A stretch of 64,000 nt of DNA from CALVGQ01 sp964369385 (GCA_964369385.1 CAYJEY010000006.1:1-64000), one strand, 5' to 3'. Shown: positions 1-9,208, numbered from the stretch's first letter. Notes: generated by a model from the sequence alone, not told the origin. Translations and numbers: made by a program.

Positions 1-10
1 AGAAAGGAGT

Positions 11-121
11 GTATGATCTTACGTTTGCAAGGTACGTTAATATCATACAAGAAAGGTTATGTAATCGACAAATGGTGTCTATTAAGAAATAGACAATATA
101 GTAAGAGAATTGAGCCTCCTT
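11..121 (+). promoter_or_regulatory. Structured leader, possible attenuator of the ABC exporter
   Basis: Three pairings are visible. GTATGAT (11-17) matches ATCATAC (42-48). TGTCTATT (76-83) matches AATAGACA (88-95) with a four-base loop. AAGGAG (4-9, the leader ribosome site) can pair with CTCCTT (116-121). The first and third would hide translation signals of the short ORF at 13-123. No U-rich terminator is seen, so control could be on translation or mRNA stability. Function is inferred. Confidence 0.35.
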
Positions 122-123
122 AA
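13..123 (+). CDS. Possible 36-residue leader peptide upstream of the ABC exporter
   Basis: A short ORF starts at an ATG four bases after a strong AAAGGAG site (3-9) and ends at TAA 121-123, 41 bases before the exporter gene. The peptide is basic, has no membrane segment, and I do not recognise it. Its start codon lies in the left arm of an inverted repeat (11-17 with 42-48), and a second perfect hairpin (76-95) lies inside the ORF. Small ORFs in structured leaders before multidrug ABC pairs are known, for example B. subtilis bmrB before bmrCD. The assignment here rests on position, ribosome site and folding only. The upstream window edge hides any promoter. Confidence 0.4.
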   Translation: MILRLQGTLISYKKGYVIDKWCLLRNRQYSKRIEPP

Positions 124-164
124 AAAAGAGGAAGAGTAACAAGATTAGAAAGTGGGGAAGAAAG

Positions 165-1958
165 ATGAAACAAATTCGTTTTATTAATCGATATTTAGGT
201 CAATATCGATCGTATTTATTTTTCGTGCTTCTTATCGTAGTGATCTACTCATTCTTAAATCTTTGCACACCATTAATCTTTAGTTTTGTAATAGATAATG
301 TCATTGATTTACAACCCATCGATAACGGAGTATTCCAGTGGTTTGTCGATGTAGTTGGTGGAATTGAGGTCATTCGATCTAATTTATGGATCGGGGGAGC
401 AATGGTACTTACAGTGAGTTTTGTGATTTGCATATGTATGTTTATTCGAGGCTATGGGACAGGTAAAATATCTGAATCGCTTGCTTATGAACTGCGTAAT
501 GAATTATACGAACATATACAACATTTACCTTATAAGTATCATAAAGGCGTTAAAACTGGTGATTTGATTCAGCGATGTACAAGTGATGTTGAAACAATTC
601 GCCGATTTATTGGAGCACAACTCTCAGAGATGTTGTATTCCATTTGTACTGCTACAATTGCAAGTATTGTATTATTTCAAATTGATGCAAGAATGGCATG
701 GATTGCCATCATGATGATGCCAATCTTAGTATTTTTTGCGTATCGTTTTTTTACCAAGGCACAAAAATTATTTTTAGCCTCTGATGAATCTGAGGGAGAT
801 ATGACTGCTTTGATTCAAGAGAATTTATCAGGAATACGTGTAATTAAGGCATTCAATAGTGAACGAGTAGAATTGCATAAGTTTGAAGAGAAATCAAAAG
901 ATTTTCGTGATAAAACTTTTTTACTAATTAAACAATTAGGTATTTATTGGGGGGCATCTGATTTCTTTTGTCTACTTCAAATATTACTAGTTGTTGTATT
1001 TAGTGTGCTGAGTGTTCGTTCAGGAGAATTTAGCGTAGGGAATTTCTTCGTGTTTGTATCTTATGAAGCGATGATTTTATGGCCAGTACGTAATTTAGGT
1101 AGGATGCTGGCGGATATGGGGAAAATGAATGTTTCAATTGGACGTCTTCAAGAGATTTTAGATGAACCACGTGAAGATTTCGAATCAGGGAGTTTAGATG
1201 AAATTCATGGAGATATTGAATTTTCTCATGTTGGATTCAAATATGATGATGGAACAGAAAACGCTTTGTATGATTTAAACTTTAAAATTAACAAGGGGCA
1301 AACAGTTGCCTTATTAGGACCTACAGGTAGTGGGAAGAGTTCACTTGTAAATTTATTAACACGACTATATGATACAAGTGAGGGTGAAATTTTAATTGAT
1401 GGAAAGCCGATTAACGGATTTCAGCGCAGTCATTTAAGAGAAAATATAGGATTGATTTTACAAGAACCTTTCTTGTTTTCGAAGACAATTTACGACAATA
1501 TTCAACTAGCTAATCATAAAGCAGAACGTGAAGATGTTGTTCGAGTTGCTAAGATTGCTTCTGTACACGATGTTATTGAAGATTTTGATCGAGGTTATGA
1601 TACGATTGTTGGAGAGCGTGGGGTTACTCTATCTGGTGGTCAAAAGCAACGTGTTGCGATTGCTCGTACAATCTTAAAAGACACACCAATTTTAATATTT
1701 GATGATTCATTATCAGCAGTTGATACACAAACAGATGCAGAAATACGATCACGCCTAAGAGAAGTTCAACATGATCGTACTACTTTCATTATTACACAAA
1801 GAGTTTCTTCAGCAAAAGATGCTGATCTAATTTTAGTGTTAGAGCATGGAGTAATTACACAACGCGGAACGCATGATGAACTTCTTCAACAAGACGGCTT
1901 ATATCAAAGAATCCATACGATTCAAACGGATAAAATGGAGGTGAGTGATCATGAGTAA
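165..1958 (+). CDS. Heterodimeric ABC multidrug exporter subunit, BmrC/YheI type (degenerate-site half)
   Basis: This is an ABC half-transporter of 597 residues with an N-terminal membrane domain of about 320 residues and a C-terminal ATPase domain. Walker A GPTGSGKS is at 385-392 and the ABC signature LSGGQ at 489-493. The Walker B aspartate (D513) is followed by aspartate D514 instead of the catalytic glutamate, and the H-loop histidine is glutamine (Q545). These changes are typical of the subunit that supplies the non-hydrolysing ATP site in heterodimeric exporters. The next gene overlaps by 8 bases and supplies the complementary half. The start ATG at 165 follows a weak GGGGAAG site. Substrate is unknown; drug or lipid export is the family expectation. 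Confidence 0.88.
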   Translation: MKQIRFINRYLGQYRSYLFFVLLIVVIYSFLNLCTPLIFSFVIDNVIDLQPIDNGVFQWFVDVVGGIEVIRSNLWIGGAMVLTVSFVICICMFIRGYGTGKISESLAYELRNELYEHIQHLPYKYHKGVKTGDLIQRCTSDVETIRRFIGAQLSEMLYSICTATIASIVLFQIDARMAWIAIMMMPILVFFAYRFFTKAQKLFLASDESEGDMTALIQENLSGIRVIKAFNSERVELHKFEEKSKDFRDKTFLLIKQLGIYWGASDFFCLLQILLVVVFSVLSVRSGEFSVGNFFVFVSYEAMILWPVRNLGRMLADMGKMNVSIGRLQEILDEPREDFESGSLDEIHGDIEFSHVGFKYDDGTENALYDLNFKINKGQTVALLGPTGSGKSSLVNLLTRLYDTSEGEILIDGKPINGFQRSHLRENIGLILQEPFLFSKTIYDNIQLANHKAEREDVVRVAKIASVHDVIEDFDRGYDTIVGERGVTLSGGQKQRVAIARTILKDTPILIFDDSLSAVDTQTDAEIRSRLREVQHDRTTFIITQRVSSAKDADLILVLEHGVITQRGTHDELLQQDGLYQRIHTIQTDKMEVSDHE

Positions 1959-3789
1959 TTATGAAGAACAAGAGTATCAAAACACATCTTTTGATGTGAG
2001 TATTTGGAAAAAAATTGCAAAATTGTTGATTCCATTTAAAAAACATGTGTTTTTATTAGTGATTATTAATATTTGTATGTCAGGTATTGATGTTTTATTT
2101 CCAATGCTTAACCGTCAAGCAATTGATTACTATGTTTTGGATACTGTAGCAGAAAATGAAATTCTTCAATTTTCCATGATTTATTTCGTTTTTGTAGTAA
2201 TTCAATCGTGTGCAGTGTATGCGTTTTTCTATGTAGTAGGTAAAATTGAAATGGGAGTTGGCTATAACGTTCGAAAAGTATGCTTTGAAAAACTTCAATC
2301 ATTATCTTATACATATTTTGATAAAACTCCAATAGGTTGGTTAATGGCACGTATGACTAGTGATATTACTCGTCTAAGTGAAATTATCTCATGGGGATTG
2401 CTAGATATCTTTTGGGGTGTATTTGTCATGATTGGCATTACGATTGTTATGTTTGTCGTAAATTGGCAACTTGCTTTATTGGTACTGATGGTTGTTCCAT
2501 TCTTAGCTGTAGCGAGTGTATATTTTCAAGTTCGTATTCTAAAGAGTTATCGAGATGTTCGTAAACAAAATTCTAAAATCACGAGTGGTTTCAACGAAGG
2601 CATCACTGGTGCGAAAACAACAAAAACGCTTGTTTTAGAAGGACGTAATTTTGAAGAGTTTAACGGATTTACAACATCAATGCGAGAGTCTTCTATTCGA
2701 GCTGCTAAGTTGTCATCTTTGTTTATGCCTATTGCAATGGGACTAGGGTATATTTCTATTTCGGCAATTTTGGTAGCAGGAGGGCACCAAGTATTAGTGA
2801 GTAGTCTTGAATTTGGAACTTTATTGCTGTTTTCGCAATATGCAACACAGTTCTTTGAACCAGTAAGACAAATTGCGCGCTTAATTGCTGAGTTTCAAAT
2901 GGCTCAAGCAAGTGCTGAGCGTATCTTTACATTAATTGAAACTGAAAATCCAATTGAAGATCGTGGAGAAGTTATTGAAAAATATGGAAGTTTATTTACT
3001 CCTACTAAAGAAGTAGTTGATCCAATCGTTGGGAATATTGAATTCAAAGATATTGAATTTTATTATAATAAAGAAGAACCGGTATTGAATGATTTCAATT
3101 TAAAAGTAAATGCAGGGCAAACAGTTGCGCTTGTTGGTGAAACAGGATCTGGTAAAAGTAGTATTGTTAACCTGTTATGCCGCTTTTATGAGCCAATCCA
3201 AGGACAAGTATTACTCGATGGAGTTGATTATCGAGAGCGCAGTGTAGGATGGTTACATCGACAAATTGGTTATGTATTGCAATCACCACACTTATTTTCA
3301 GGGACAATTAAAGATAACGTTAAGATTGGACGTCCAGAGGCAAGTGATGAAGAAGTTATGGAAGCATGTAGGATAGTCAATGCTCACGATTTCATCATGA
3401 GTTTTGAAAAAGGGTATGATACAGATGTGGGTGAGGGTGGATCAAAGTTATCAGTTGGTCAAAAACAGTTGATATCCTTTGCTCGAGCGATTCTTGTGAA
3501 TCCAGCTTTCTTTGTGTTAGATGAAGCAACAGCTTCAATTGATACAGAAACTGAGCGTATCGTACAATATGCAATTGATCATATTTTAAAAAATAAGACA
3601 AGCTTCATCGTAGCTCATCGTTTATCAACAATTGTTAATGCTGATATGATTCTTGTAATCAAAAAAGGAAAAATACAGGAACAAGGAACTCATGAGGAAT
3701 TAATGAAGCTTGAGGGTTACTACTATCGTTTGTACACAAATCAATTTTATGATGAATTAGAAAAGAATGCTTTAAAAGGAGATGAATAA
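1951..3789 (+). CDS. Heterodimeric ABC multidrug exporter subunit, BmrD/YheH type (catalytic half)
   Basis: Partner of the preceding gene, 612 residues from ATG 1951. A GTG at 1945 is in frame but lies too close to the GGAGG site (1937-1941) to be the start. The membrane domain is followed by an ATPase with Walker A GETGSGKS (396-403), a degenerate signature LSVGQ (500-504), Walker B with catalytic E525, and H-loop H556. The consensus ATP site would therefore use this subunit's Walker motifs with the partner's LSGGQ. The degenerate site combines the partner's D514/Q545 with this LSVGQ. That matches the BmrCD/TM287-288 arrangement. Confidence 0.9.
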   Translation: MSNYEEQEYQNTSFDVSIWKKIAKLLIPFKKHVFLLVIINICMSGIDVLFPMLNRQAIDYYVLDTVAENEILQFSMIYFVFVVIQSCAVYAFFYVVGKIEMGVGYNVRKVCFEKLQSLSYTYFDKTPIGWLMARMTSDITRLSEIISWGLLDIFWGVFVMIGITIVMFVVNWQLALLVLMVVPFLAVASVYFQVRILKSYRDVRKQNSKITSGFNEGITGAKTTKTLVLEGRNFEEFNGFTTSMRESSIRAAKLSSLFMPIAMGLGYISISAILVAGGHQVLVSSLEFGTLLLFSQYATQFFEPVRQIARLIAEFQMAQASAERIFTLIETENPIEDRGEVIEKYGSLFTPTKEVVDPIVGNIEFKDIEFYYNKEEPVLNDFNLKVNAGQTVALVGETGSGKSSIVNLLCRFYEPIQGQVLLDGVDYRERSVGWLHRQIGYVLQSPHLFSGTIKDNVKIGRPEASDEEVMEACRIVNAHDFIMSFEKGYDTDVGEGGSKLSVGQKQLISFARAILVNPAFFVLDEATASIDTETERIVQYAIDHILKNKTSFIVAHRLSTIVNADMILVIKKGKIQEQGTHEELMKLEGYYYRLYTNQFYDELEKNALKGDE

Positions 3790-3790
3790 A

Positions 3791-4270
3791 ATGAACATTG
3801 AACCAGGAATTTATATTGAATTTACACAAGGAATATTCGAAATAGCAGTTGTAGATGAAGTTTTTGTAGAAGAAGAACTTCAAGCTTTAAAAAGAAATAA
3901 AGGACATTTATTTTATGTTTCAAAGGGTTTAGTTGATTTATTTTTAATTCAAATTGAAGATTCATTAGAAACAAGTGATATTCCTTTTAGTGCACATGAT
4001 TATCAAGATGATGCACAATTCAAACAATTCTTGGATTCGAGTGAATGTGTTGATTTAAAAATCTCATACCGTAATGTAAAAGGAGAAGTCTTAGGAAATC
4101 GCCAAACGACGATGACACTTGAATTTTGCCAAGAACTTCGAGAGCGCTTTAAGGCAAACCTTGAACAGATGGCTGATGAAGAAATATTTGAAACTGCACT
4201 TGCAAAAATTCAAATGAAGTATCAACCATTTGAATTAGAAGAGCATGCAGTTGCATCTATTTCATTTTAG
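3791..4270 (+). CDS. Hypothetical protein, 159 residues
   Basis: I do not recognise this protein. It is acidic, predicted soluble, has no signal peptide, and has a C-terminal part rich in E, K and A that looks helical. The AAAGGAG site at 3775-3781 favours ATG 3791 over the in-frame ATG 3782, which directly abuts the site. It begins 2 bases after the exporter stop and ends before a terminator at 4292-4336, so it is probably the last gene of the exporter operon. A role with the exporter is possible but only inferred from position. Confidence 0.7.
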   Translation: MNIEPGIYIEFTQGIFEIAVVDEVFVEEELQALKRNKGHLFYVSKGLVDLFLIQIEDSLETSDIPFSAHDYQDDAQFKQFLDSSECVDLKISYRNVKGEVLGNRQTTMTLEFCQELRERFKANLEQMADEEIFETALAKIQMKYQPFELEEHAVASISF

Positions 4271-4291
4271 TATTAAGATGTAAAAGAGTTA

Positions 4292-4336
4292 AGGGAGTGT
4301 ATTACTGTAAAATGCATGGGTATACTCCCTTTTTAT
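4292..4336 (+). terminator. Rho-independent terminator of the exporter operon
   Basis: AGGGAGTGTA (4292-4301) pairs with TATACTCCCT (4321-4330), with one G-U pair, followed by a T run. Confidence 0.8.
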
Positions 4337-4396
4337 TATGTTAAAGTGAAGGATATGTGAAGTATGAAAGTTTACGTTTTTATTTGAGATTCTTTT

Positions 4397-4405
4397 TGTT
4401 ATAAT
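4397..4405 (+). promoter_or_regulatory. Extended -10 promoter for lspA
   Basis: TG-T-TATAAT at 4397-4405 is an extended -10 element 30 bases before lspA. No good -35 is visible at 16-18 bases upstream. Confidence 0.55.
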
Positions 4406-4434
4406 GTAGTATATGAATTAAAAAGGAGTATTTA

Positions 4435-4905
4435 ATGAAGAAAAGAGAAATTGCCTTATTGGCTATTTTATTAGCGTTTGATTTAGCTTCAAAAAGTGTA
4501 ATTGAAGCATCAATGCAACTAGGAGATTCAATCCCAGTAATACCAGGTTTTTTTAATATAACTTATGCAGTAAACAAAGGTGCTGCATGGAGTATACTAG
4601 AGGGAGAAATGATTTTCTTCTATATTATTACAACAGTGGCTATTGGGTTTATTAGTTGGATGTTCATAAAAACAAAGAAGCATCATACTTTTACACGAAT
4701 TTCTTTAATTTGTATGTTGGCAGGGACAGTTGGTAACTTTTATGATCGAATTGTTTATCAACATGTCAGAGATTTTTTAGATTTTATTATATTTGGATAT
4801 GATTTTCCAATCTTTAACATTGCTGATTCAGTATTATGCATTGGCGTGTTTATTTTGTTTTTGGTAATTTTATTCAACAAGGAGGAAGCAAATGAGTTAT
4901 TATAA
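4435..4905 (+). CDS. lspA: Lipoprotein signal peptidase (signal peptidase II)
   Basis: Membrane aspartyl protease of 156 residues that removes the signal peptide from diacylglyceryl-modified prolipoproteins. It has four hydrophobic segments and the family motifs: an N-x-G-A-A-W-S segment near residue 44, GNFYDR (100-105) with catalytic D104, and FNIAD (127-131) with catalytic D131. The start follows AAAAGGAG (4421-4428). It overlaps the next gene by 14 bases, the common lspA-rluD (ylyB) pair. Likely clients in this window include the lipoproteins at 38477, 41958 and 54170. Confidence 0.95.
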   Translation: MKKREIALLAILLAFDLASKSVIEASMQLGDSIPVIPGFFNITYAVNKGAAWSILEGEMIFFYIITTVAIGFISWMFIKTKKHHTFTRISLICMLAGTVGNFYDRIVYQHVRDFLDFIIFGYDFPIFNIADSVLCIGVFILFLVILFNKEEANELL

Positions 4906-5803
4906 ATGGATTGTCGAACAAGATGATCATCTACAACGTATTGATAAATATGTAATTACACAACAAAGTGATTTATCACGTAGCTATGCCCAACAGTTAA
5001 TTGATGAGGGTCATATTTTAGTGAATAAAAAAACAGTTAAAAACAACTACAAAGTAAAATTAAATGATGTGATTGAATGTCAAATGCCTGAAATTCAAGA
5101 ATTAGAGGCAGTTCCTCAGGAGATGGAATTAGATATCATCTATGAAGATAGTGATGTTATTGTGTTGAATAAACCGAAAAATATGGTTGTTCATCCAGGT
5201 GTAGGTAATCCAGATCATACACTTGTAAATGGAGTTTTGTTTCATTGTAAAGATTTATCTGGTATCAATGGTGTATTAAGACCAGGAGTTGTTCACCGTA
5301 TTGATAAAGATACTACGGGACTTCTTGTTATGTGTAAGAATGATAAAGCACATGAGTCATTATCACAACAGTTGTCAAAGAAAGAGGCTTCACGTAAGTA
5401 TATTGCGTTAGTACATGGGGTTATGCCACACGAATATGGAACGATTGATGCACCGATCGGACGTGATCCTAAAGATCGCCAAAAGATGGCTGTAGTAGAA
5501 CGTAACTCTCGTGATGCACTTACACATTTTAAAGTACTAAAACGTTTTAAAGATTATACATTACTTGAATGTAAACTTGAAACAGGTCGTACTCATCAAA
5601 TAAGAGTTCATATGCAGTACATTGGTTATCCTATTGTAGGTGACCGTAATTACTCATATCGTAAGACAATGGAGACAAATGGACAAATGCTACACGCATT
5701 TGAGTTGTCATTTATGCATCCATCAAAGGAAGAAATTGTTACTTTTGAGGCACCATTGCCAAAAGAATTTGAAGAAATATTGAGCGAATTGGAGGTTGAA
5801 TAG
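4892..5803 (+). CDS. rluD: RluD-family 23S rRNA pseudouridine synthase
   Basis: 303 residues: an N-terminal S4 RNA-binding domain (about 1-75) followed by the RluA/RluD catalytic domain. The catalytic motif HRIDKDTTG starts at 135, with the nucleophilic aspartate D138. It isomerises specific uridines in RNA; large-subunit rRNA is the likely target by similarity, but the exact position cannot be read here. The start lies inside lspA and follows AAGGAGG, so the two are probably translationally coupled. It corresponds to B. subtilis ylyB in position. Confidence 0.9.
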   Translation: MSYYKWIVEQDDHLQRIDKYVITQQSDLSRSYAQQLIDEGHILVNKKTVKNNYKVKLNDVIECQMPEIQELEAVPQEMELDIIYEDSDVIVLNKPKNMVVHPGVGNPDHTLVNGVLFHCKDLSGINGVLRPGVVHRIDKDTTGLLVMCKNDKAHESLSQQLSKKEASRKYIALVHGVMPHEYGTIDAPIGRDPKDRQKMAVVERNSRDALTHFKVLKRFKDYTLLECKLETGRTHQIRVHMQYIGYPIVGDRNYSYRKTMETNGQMLHAFELSFMHPSKEEIVTFEAPLPKEFEEILSELEVE

Positions 5804-7051
5804 ATGGAAATTAATAATCGTCGTGTTGAATTGATGATGGTAGCGTCGTTTTTGATAAAGAACCATGGCTATAAATTTATTACAACTCAACAAACTGAAG
5901 ATGAGTTGTGGGTTGCTAATTCAAGTAATATGGAGTTTCCAATCATACGTATTTCGACTACTACATGCGATTCAATTCGTTTTGATAGTGGGCGTCTTAT
6001 TCAAATTCATCAGACACTTCTTCGTTCTATGAAACGAGAAGGGCGATTGCTTGATTTACATATCAATGATGAAACTCAAGTTTTATCTCACGCTGATATT
6101 GAACAATCAATCTTGAATCAGGGGGTTATTTATGGAAAAAACTTAGCTCATTACTTTCCACTGATTAAAAATGCAATTGTTAAGGTGAGAGACCCACAGG
6201 TAGACTATGCAAGAATCACAAAAGATCTTGAACAATATCAGTCTGAGCGCAAGAAACAAAAGGTTCGAATAAAAAAAGCGAAACAACAAGATTTTTATGT
6301 AAGTTATATTATTGCCGGGATTTGTATCTTGGCATATACTTTGATAAATTTTATTTGGGTTGAATATGGAGCACAAAATGTTTCAATTGGACTAGGGGCA
6401 TTTTATCGTCCAATGATTGTGATTAGTCAACAATACTGGCGCTTTCTTACTGTTGGATTAATTCACATTGATTTGTGGCATCTATTTATGAATATTACGT
6501 CCTTATTAGTGATGGGACCGATATTAGAACGTATTTTTGGTAAACGAAAATTTTTACTTCTATTATTTTTCTCAGTGTTAAGTGGTTCACTACTTGTGTT
6601 TTTACTTGAAGATTCAGCCTTGGTTGTTGGATTAAGTGGTGGATTATACGGGTGTATGGCAGCATACTTCATGTATGCTTATTCAAAAGGGATGTTTAGT
6701 TCACCAATGTTTAAAAATACAATTATGCGTATGCTAATGGTTAATCTATTGATCAACCTGATGCCAGGTGTATCTGTAATGGGGCACTTAGGTGGATTTT
6801 TAGGTGGAGTACTTATCTCGTTTATCATTATTGAGCATAAGCCATGGAAACAAATGCGAATAAATGCACTTGTTGCTACTGTGGCACTCACTGGGTTTTT
6901 ATGTTTTCAGGCATATCAAGTAGATGAAGCGAAGATTTATACCAACGATCAAATTGTGATACAATTTTACAATAATATCGGATTAAGTGGATTAGCGCAA
7001 GATATGGTGGAGCAATATACATACTATATAGATACAGGAGAACGCCGATGA
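5804..7051 (+). CDS. Rhomboid-family intramembrane serine protease
   Basis: 415 residues: a cytoplasmic N-terminal part of about 165 residues, ending in a very basic K/R stretch, then a six- or seven-helix rhomboid core. The motif GLSGG (276-280) carries catalytic S278, and GHLGG carries H328 in a later helix. The membrane motif around HIDLWHLFMN is typical of the family. It resembles B. subtilis GluP/YqgP in having a large N-terminal domain, but lacks that protein's C-terminal TPR region; only about 60 residues follow the last helix. It starts directly after the rluD stop, and its stop overlaps comEB by 4 bases. Confidence 0.88.
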   Translation: MEINNRRVELMMVASFLIKNHGYKFITTQQTEDELWVANSSNMEFPIIRISTTTCDSIRFDSGRLIQIHQTLLRSMKREGRLLDLHINDETQVLSHADIEQSILNQGVIYGKNLAHYFPLIKNAIVKVRDPQVDYARITKDLEQYQSERKKQKVRIKKAKQQDFYVSYIIAGICILAYTLINFIWVEYGAQNVSIGLGAFYRPMIVISQQYWRFLTVGLIHIDLWHLFMNITSLLVMGPILERIFGKRKFLLLLFFSVLSGSLLVFLLEDSALVVGLSGGLYGCMAAYFMYAYSKGMFSSPMFKNTIMRMLMVNLLINLMPGVSVMGHLGGFLGGVLISFIIIEHKPWKQMRINALVATVALTGFLCFQAYQVDEAKIYTNDQIVIQFYNNIGLSGLAQDMVEQYTYYIDTGERR

Positions 7052-7539
7052 GACGAGAAGGAATATTAAATTGGGATGAATATTTCATGGGGCTTGCCCA
7101 TTTGTCGGCAATGCGCTCAAAAGACCCATCAACTCAAGTGGGAGCAGTGATTGTAGATGAGTTCCATAAAGTTGTTTCTATTGGCTATAATGGATTCCCT
7201 CATGGATGCCATGATGAAGAATATCCTTGGCAAAAGGTTGGGACAATGCAAGAAACAAAATATGCATATGTTGTCCATGCTGAGTTGAATGCGATTTTAA
7301 ATAGTCCAAGAAGTCTTCAGGGATGTACGCTTTATGTTTCTTTGTTTCCATGCAATGAATGTGCAAAGGCGATTATTCAAAGTGGAATCAAGTGTATTGT
7401 ATACGAATCAGATAAACATGCTAAAACTGATGCTGTAGTGATTAGTAAGCGTATGTTAGCGTCTGCAGGAATTCAAACAAAATTATTAAAACAAACGATT
7501 GAAGTTCGAATAGAAAAGAAAATCAATGAAGAAATTTAA
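7048..7539 (+). CDS. comEB: dCMP deaminase (ComEB-like)
   Basis: Zinc-dependent cytidine/deoxycytidylate deaminase family, 163 residues. The zinc and proton-shuttle motif HAE is at 77-79 and PCNEC at 101-105, giving ligands H77, C102 and C105 with catalytic E79. It would convert dCMP to dUMP for thymidylate synthesis. It overlaps the rhomboid gene by 4 bases (ATGA). In Bacillus the gene is named comEB from its location in the com region; no competence neighbours are present here, so the name reflects family only. Confidence 0.9.
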   Translation: MRREGILNWDEYFMGLAHLSAMRSKDPSTQVGAVIVDEFHKVVSIGYNGFPHGCHDEEYPWQKVGTMQETKYAYVVHAELNAILNSPRSLQGCTLYVSLFPCNECAKAIIQSGIKCIVYESDKHAKTDAVVISKRMLASAGIQTKLLKQTIEVRIEKKINEEI

Positions 7540-7560
7540 CCTAATAAAGGATTAAATTAA

Positions 7561-7606
7561 AAAAAGCATTATCGATTTACTTCTTAAGGTAAGATAATGC
7601 TTTTTC
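7561..7606. terminator. Bidirectional terminator between comEB and rnhC
   Basis: AAAAAGCATTATC (7561-7573) pairs with GATAATGCTTTTT (7593-7605). T runs occur on both strands. The hairpin covers the last codons of rnhC and can end transcription from both convergent genes. Confidence 0.85.
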
Positions 7607-8467
7607 TGTATTTTTGAAATGTATTTTTGCAATATGTTTTAGTTCATCCACCCCATGTTGTTGGATAAAGCTGGCTGCTTTTTGATCGACTGCATCACTT
7701 GCTCCTTTTGGTAAGGTGATATTGTAATGTTTTTCAATTGATTGCCATGCCATCAGAAATGAATATCGCGCAATCATTGATGCGCAGGCAACGGCGATAT
7801 ATTTACTTTCTGCCTTGGTTTCAAAATGGAGCTTACGAAATACATCGTTTTCATATTCTAGATAACGGAAGTAAGATGCACTTGGTGTAAATTGGTCAAT
7901 AACACATAAATCAGGTAAGGAAGTTTTTTTATTTAAGTTAATGTATGCTTGATTATGTAACTTCGCCTTGATAGCGTTCATGTTGTTAAATTGATTTACT
8001 TCATTATATTTAGTGTTATTTAAGATAAGTTTGCTGTGTTCTAATTTTTCAATTAAGATGGGGGCAACTTCTAAAATAACAGCGTCGCTTATCTGTTTAG
8101 AATCAAAGATAGGTAGCTTTGATAACCACTGTAAATCTTTTTCACGTACGATACAAGCACAGACACAGACTGGTCCAAAATAATCACCTGTACCAACCTC
8201 ATCACTGCCAGCCATATCTTGATTAGTTGGATAAGATACTAGTTTCTTCTTTGCCTGAATGGGAGTGCTAGAGAAGCTTGCGCTGTAAACTTGAGCGTCT
8301 TTTCCTTGAAAGACAACTTTTCCCGATGTATATGCTGTGATTGTGCAATTCTCAACTTTGAGTTGATACTCGACATAATTCATGATTTTATCAACGCGAG
8401 AGTCCTGGAAAGTCGCCAAGAGCTTTTTTCTTTGTGTATCGGTTAATTGTAATGTAATGTTATCCAT
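7577..8467 (-). CDS. rnhC: Ribonuclease HIII
   Basis: 296 residues. The N-terminal TBP-like substrate-binding domain of RNase HIII (about 1-80) is followed by the RNase H fold with GSDEVGTGDYFGPV starting at G87. Acidic active-site residues D89 and E90 are in DEVG. The enzyme cuts RNA in RNA/DNA hybrids. It is the only minus-strand gene in this cluster and is divergent from cvpA-mutS2, as in many Firmicutes. The start is preceded on the minus strand by GAGGT. Confidence 0.93.
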   Translation of the reverse strand: MDNITLQLTDTQRKKLLATFQDSRVDKIMNYVEYQLKVENCTITAYTSGKVVFQGKDAQVYSASFSSTPIQAKKKLVSYPTNQDMAGSDEVGTGDYFGPVCVCACIVREKDLQWLSKLPIFDSKQISDAVILEVAPILIEKLEHSKLILNNTKYNEVNQFNNMNAIKAKLHNQAYINLNKKTSLPDLCVIDQFTPSASYFRYLEYENDVFRKLHFETKAESKYIAVACASMIARYSFLMAWQSIEKHYNITLPKGASDAVDQKAASFIQQHGVDELKHIAKIHFKNTEKALSYLKK

Positions 8468-8509
8468 AGTGTACCTCGTTCTTGTGTATCATATCATAAA
8501 CCAATTTAT

Positions 8510-8537
8510 TTGCAAAATAATAGTTTTTTGATATGAT
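8510..8537 (+). promoter_or_regulatory. Promoter for cvpA-mutS2-uvrC
   Basis: TTGCAA (8510-8515), a 16-base spacer, and an extended -10 TG-A-TATGAT (8529-8537) lie just upstream of the cvpA ribosome site. Confidence 0.6.
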
Positions 8538-8555
8538 AGTAGGGAGGTGAAAATT

Positions 8556-9203
8556 ATGGATAACAATACAATTTATTTAATAGTGAATGTAGTTCTTGTT
8601 TTAGTTTTAGCATTGAATATATTCAGATCGTTCAAGAAAGGGTTAATTTTATCACTGTGGGATGCGTTAGGTACGCTTTTTGCACTTGTAGTGGGATGGT
8701 GGTTAGCTAACATTGTCGCTGAATTCATTCGTATTTACCCAATGGATTGGACACCACTAAACAATACGCAATATGCTGTGTTAGTAAATCAAATATTTAA
8801 TATTTACTCATGGACATTAGTGTTGTTTATTTTGATTCGTATTATCATGTTTTTCTTTACACCATTGGTTAAGAAGATTCGTACAATCCCAGGACTTAAA
8901 CAAGTTGACCATTTACTTGGAAGTGTTTTTGGAGTTGTGGTGACTTGGCTGTGGGCGCTTTTAGCAATTTTCTTCTTCTCTATCCCTTTGTATGAAGATG
9001 GGGATGCAGTAATTGAAAATACAATGTTAAGTGTTGTATATGATACTTCATTTGAAATGATTGTTGAATCATCAGAATTGCTTTCTGAATCAGATTTGAT
9101 TGCGCGACTATTAAACCAAGAAGAATTATCGCCAGAGGATCAAGCACGTATCGATAGTTTAATGCAAACATATGATATCGATAGTGATTGGACTGAGGAG
9201 TAG
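8556..9203 (+). CDS. CvpA-family membrane protein
   Basis: 215 residues with four hydrophobic segments in the first 150 and an acidic tail. CvpA proteins were named for colicin V production; in Firmicutes the gene usually sits directly before mutS2, as here. The molecular function is not established. The start is ATG 8556 because AGGGAGGTG (8541-8549) is the ribosome site; the GTG at 8547 lies within it. The mutS2 start follows after 5 bases. Confidence 0.85.
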   Translation: MDNNTIYLIVNVVLVLVLALNIFRSFKKGLILSLWDALGTLFALVVGWWLANIVAEFIRIYPMDWTPLNNTQYAVLVNQIFNIYSWTLVLFILIRIIMFFFTPLVKKIRTIPGLKQVDHLLGSVFGVVVTWLWALLAIFFFSIPLYEDGDAVIENTMLSVVYDTSFEMIVESSELLSESDLIARLLNQEELSPEDQARIDSLMQTYDIDSDWTEE

Positions 9204-9208
9204 TATTT

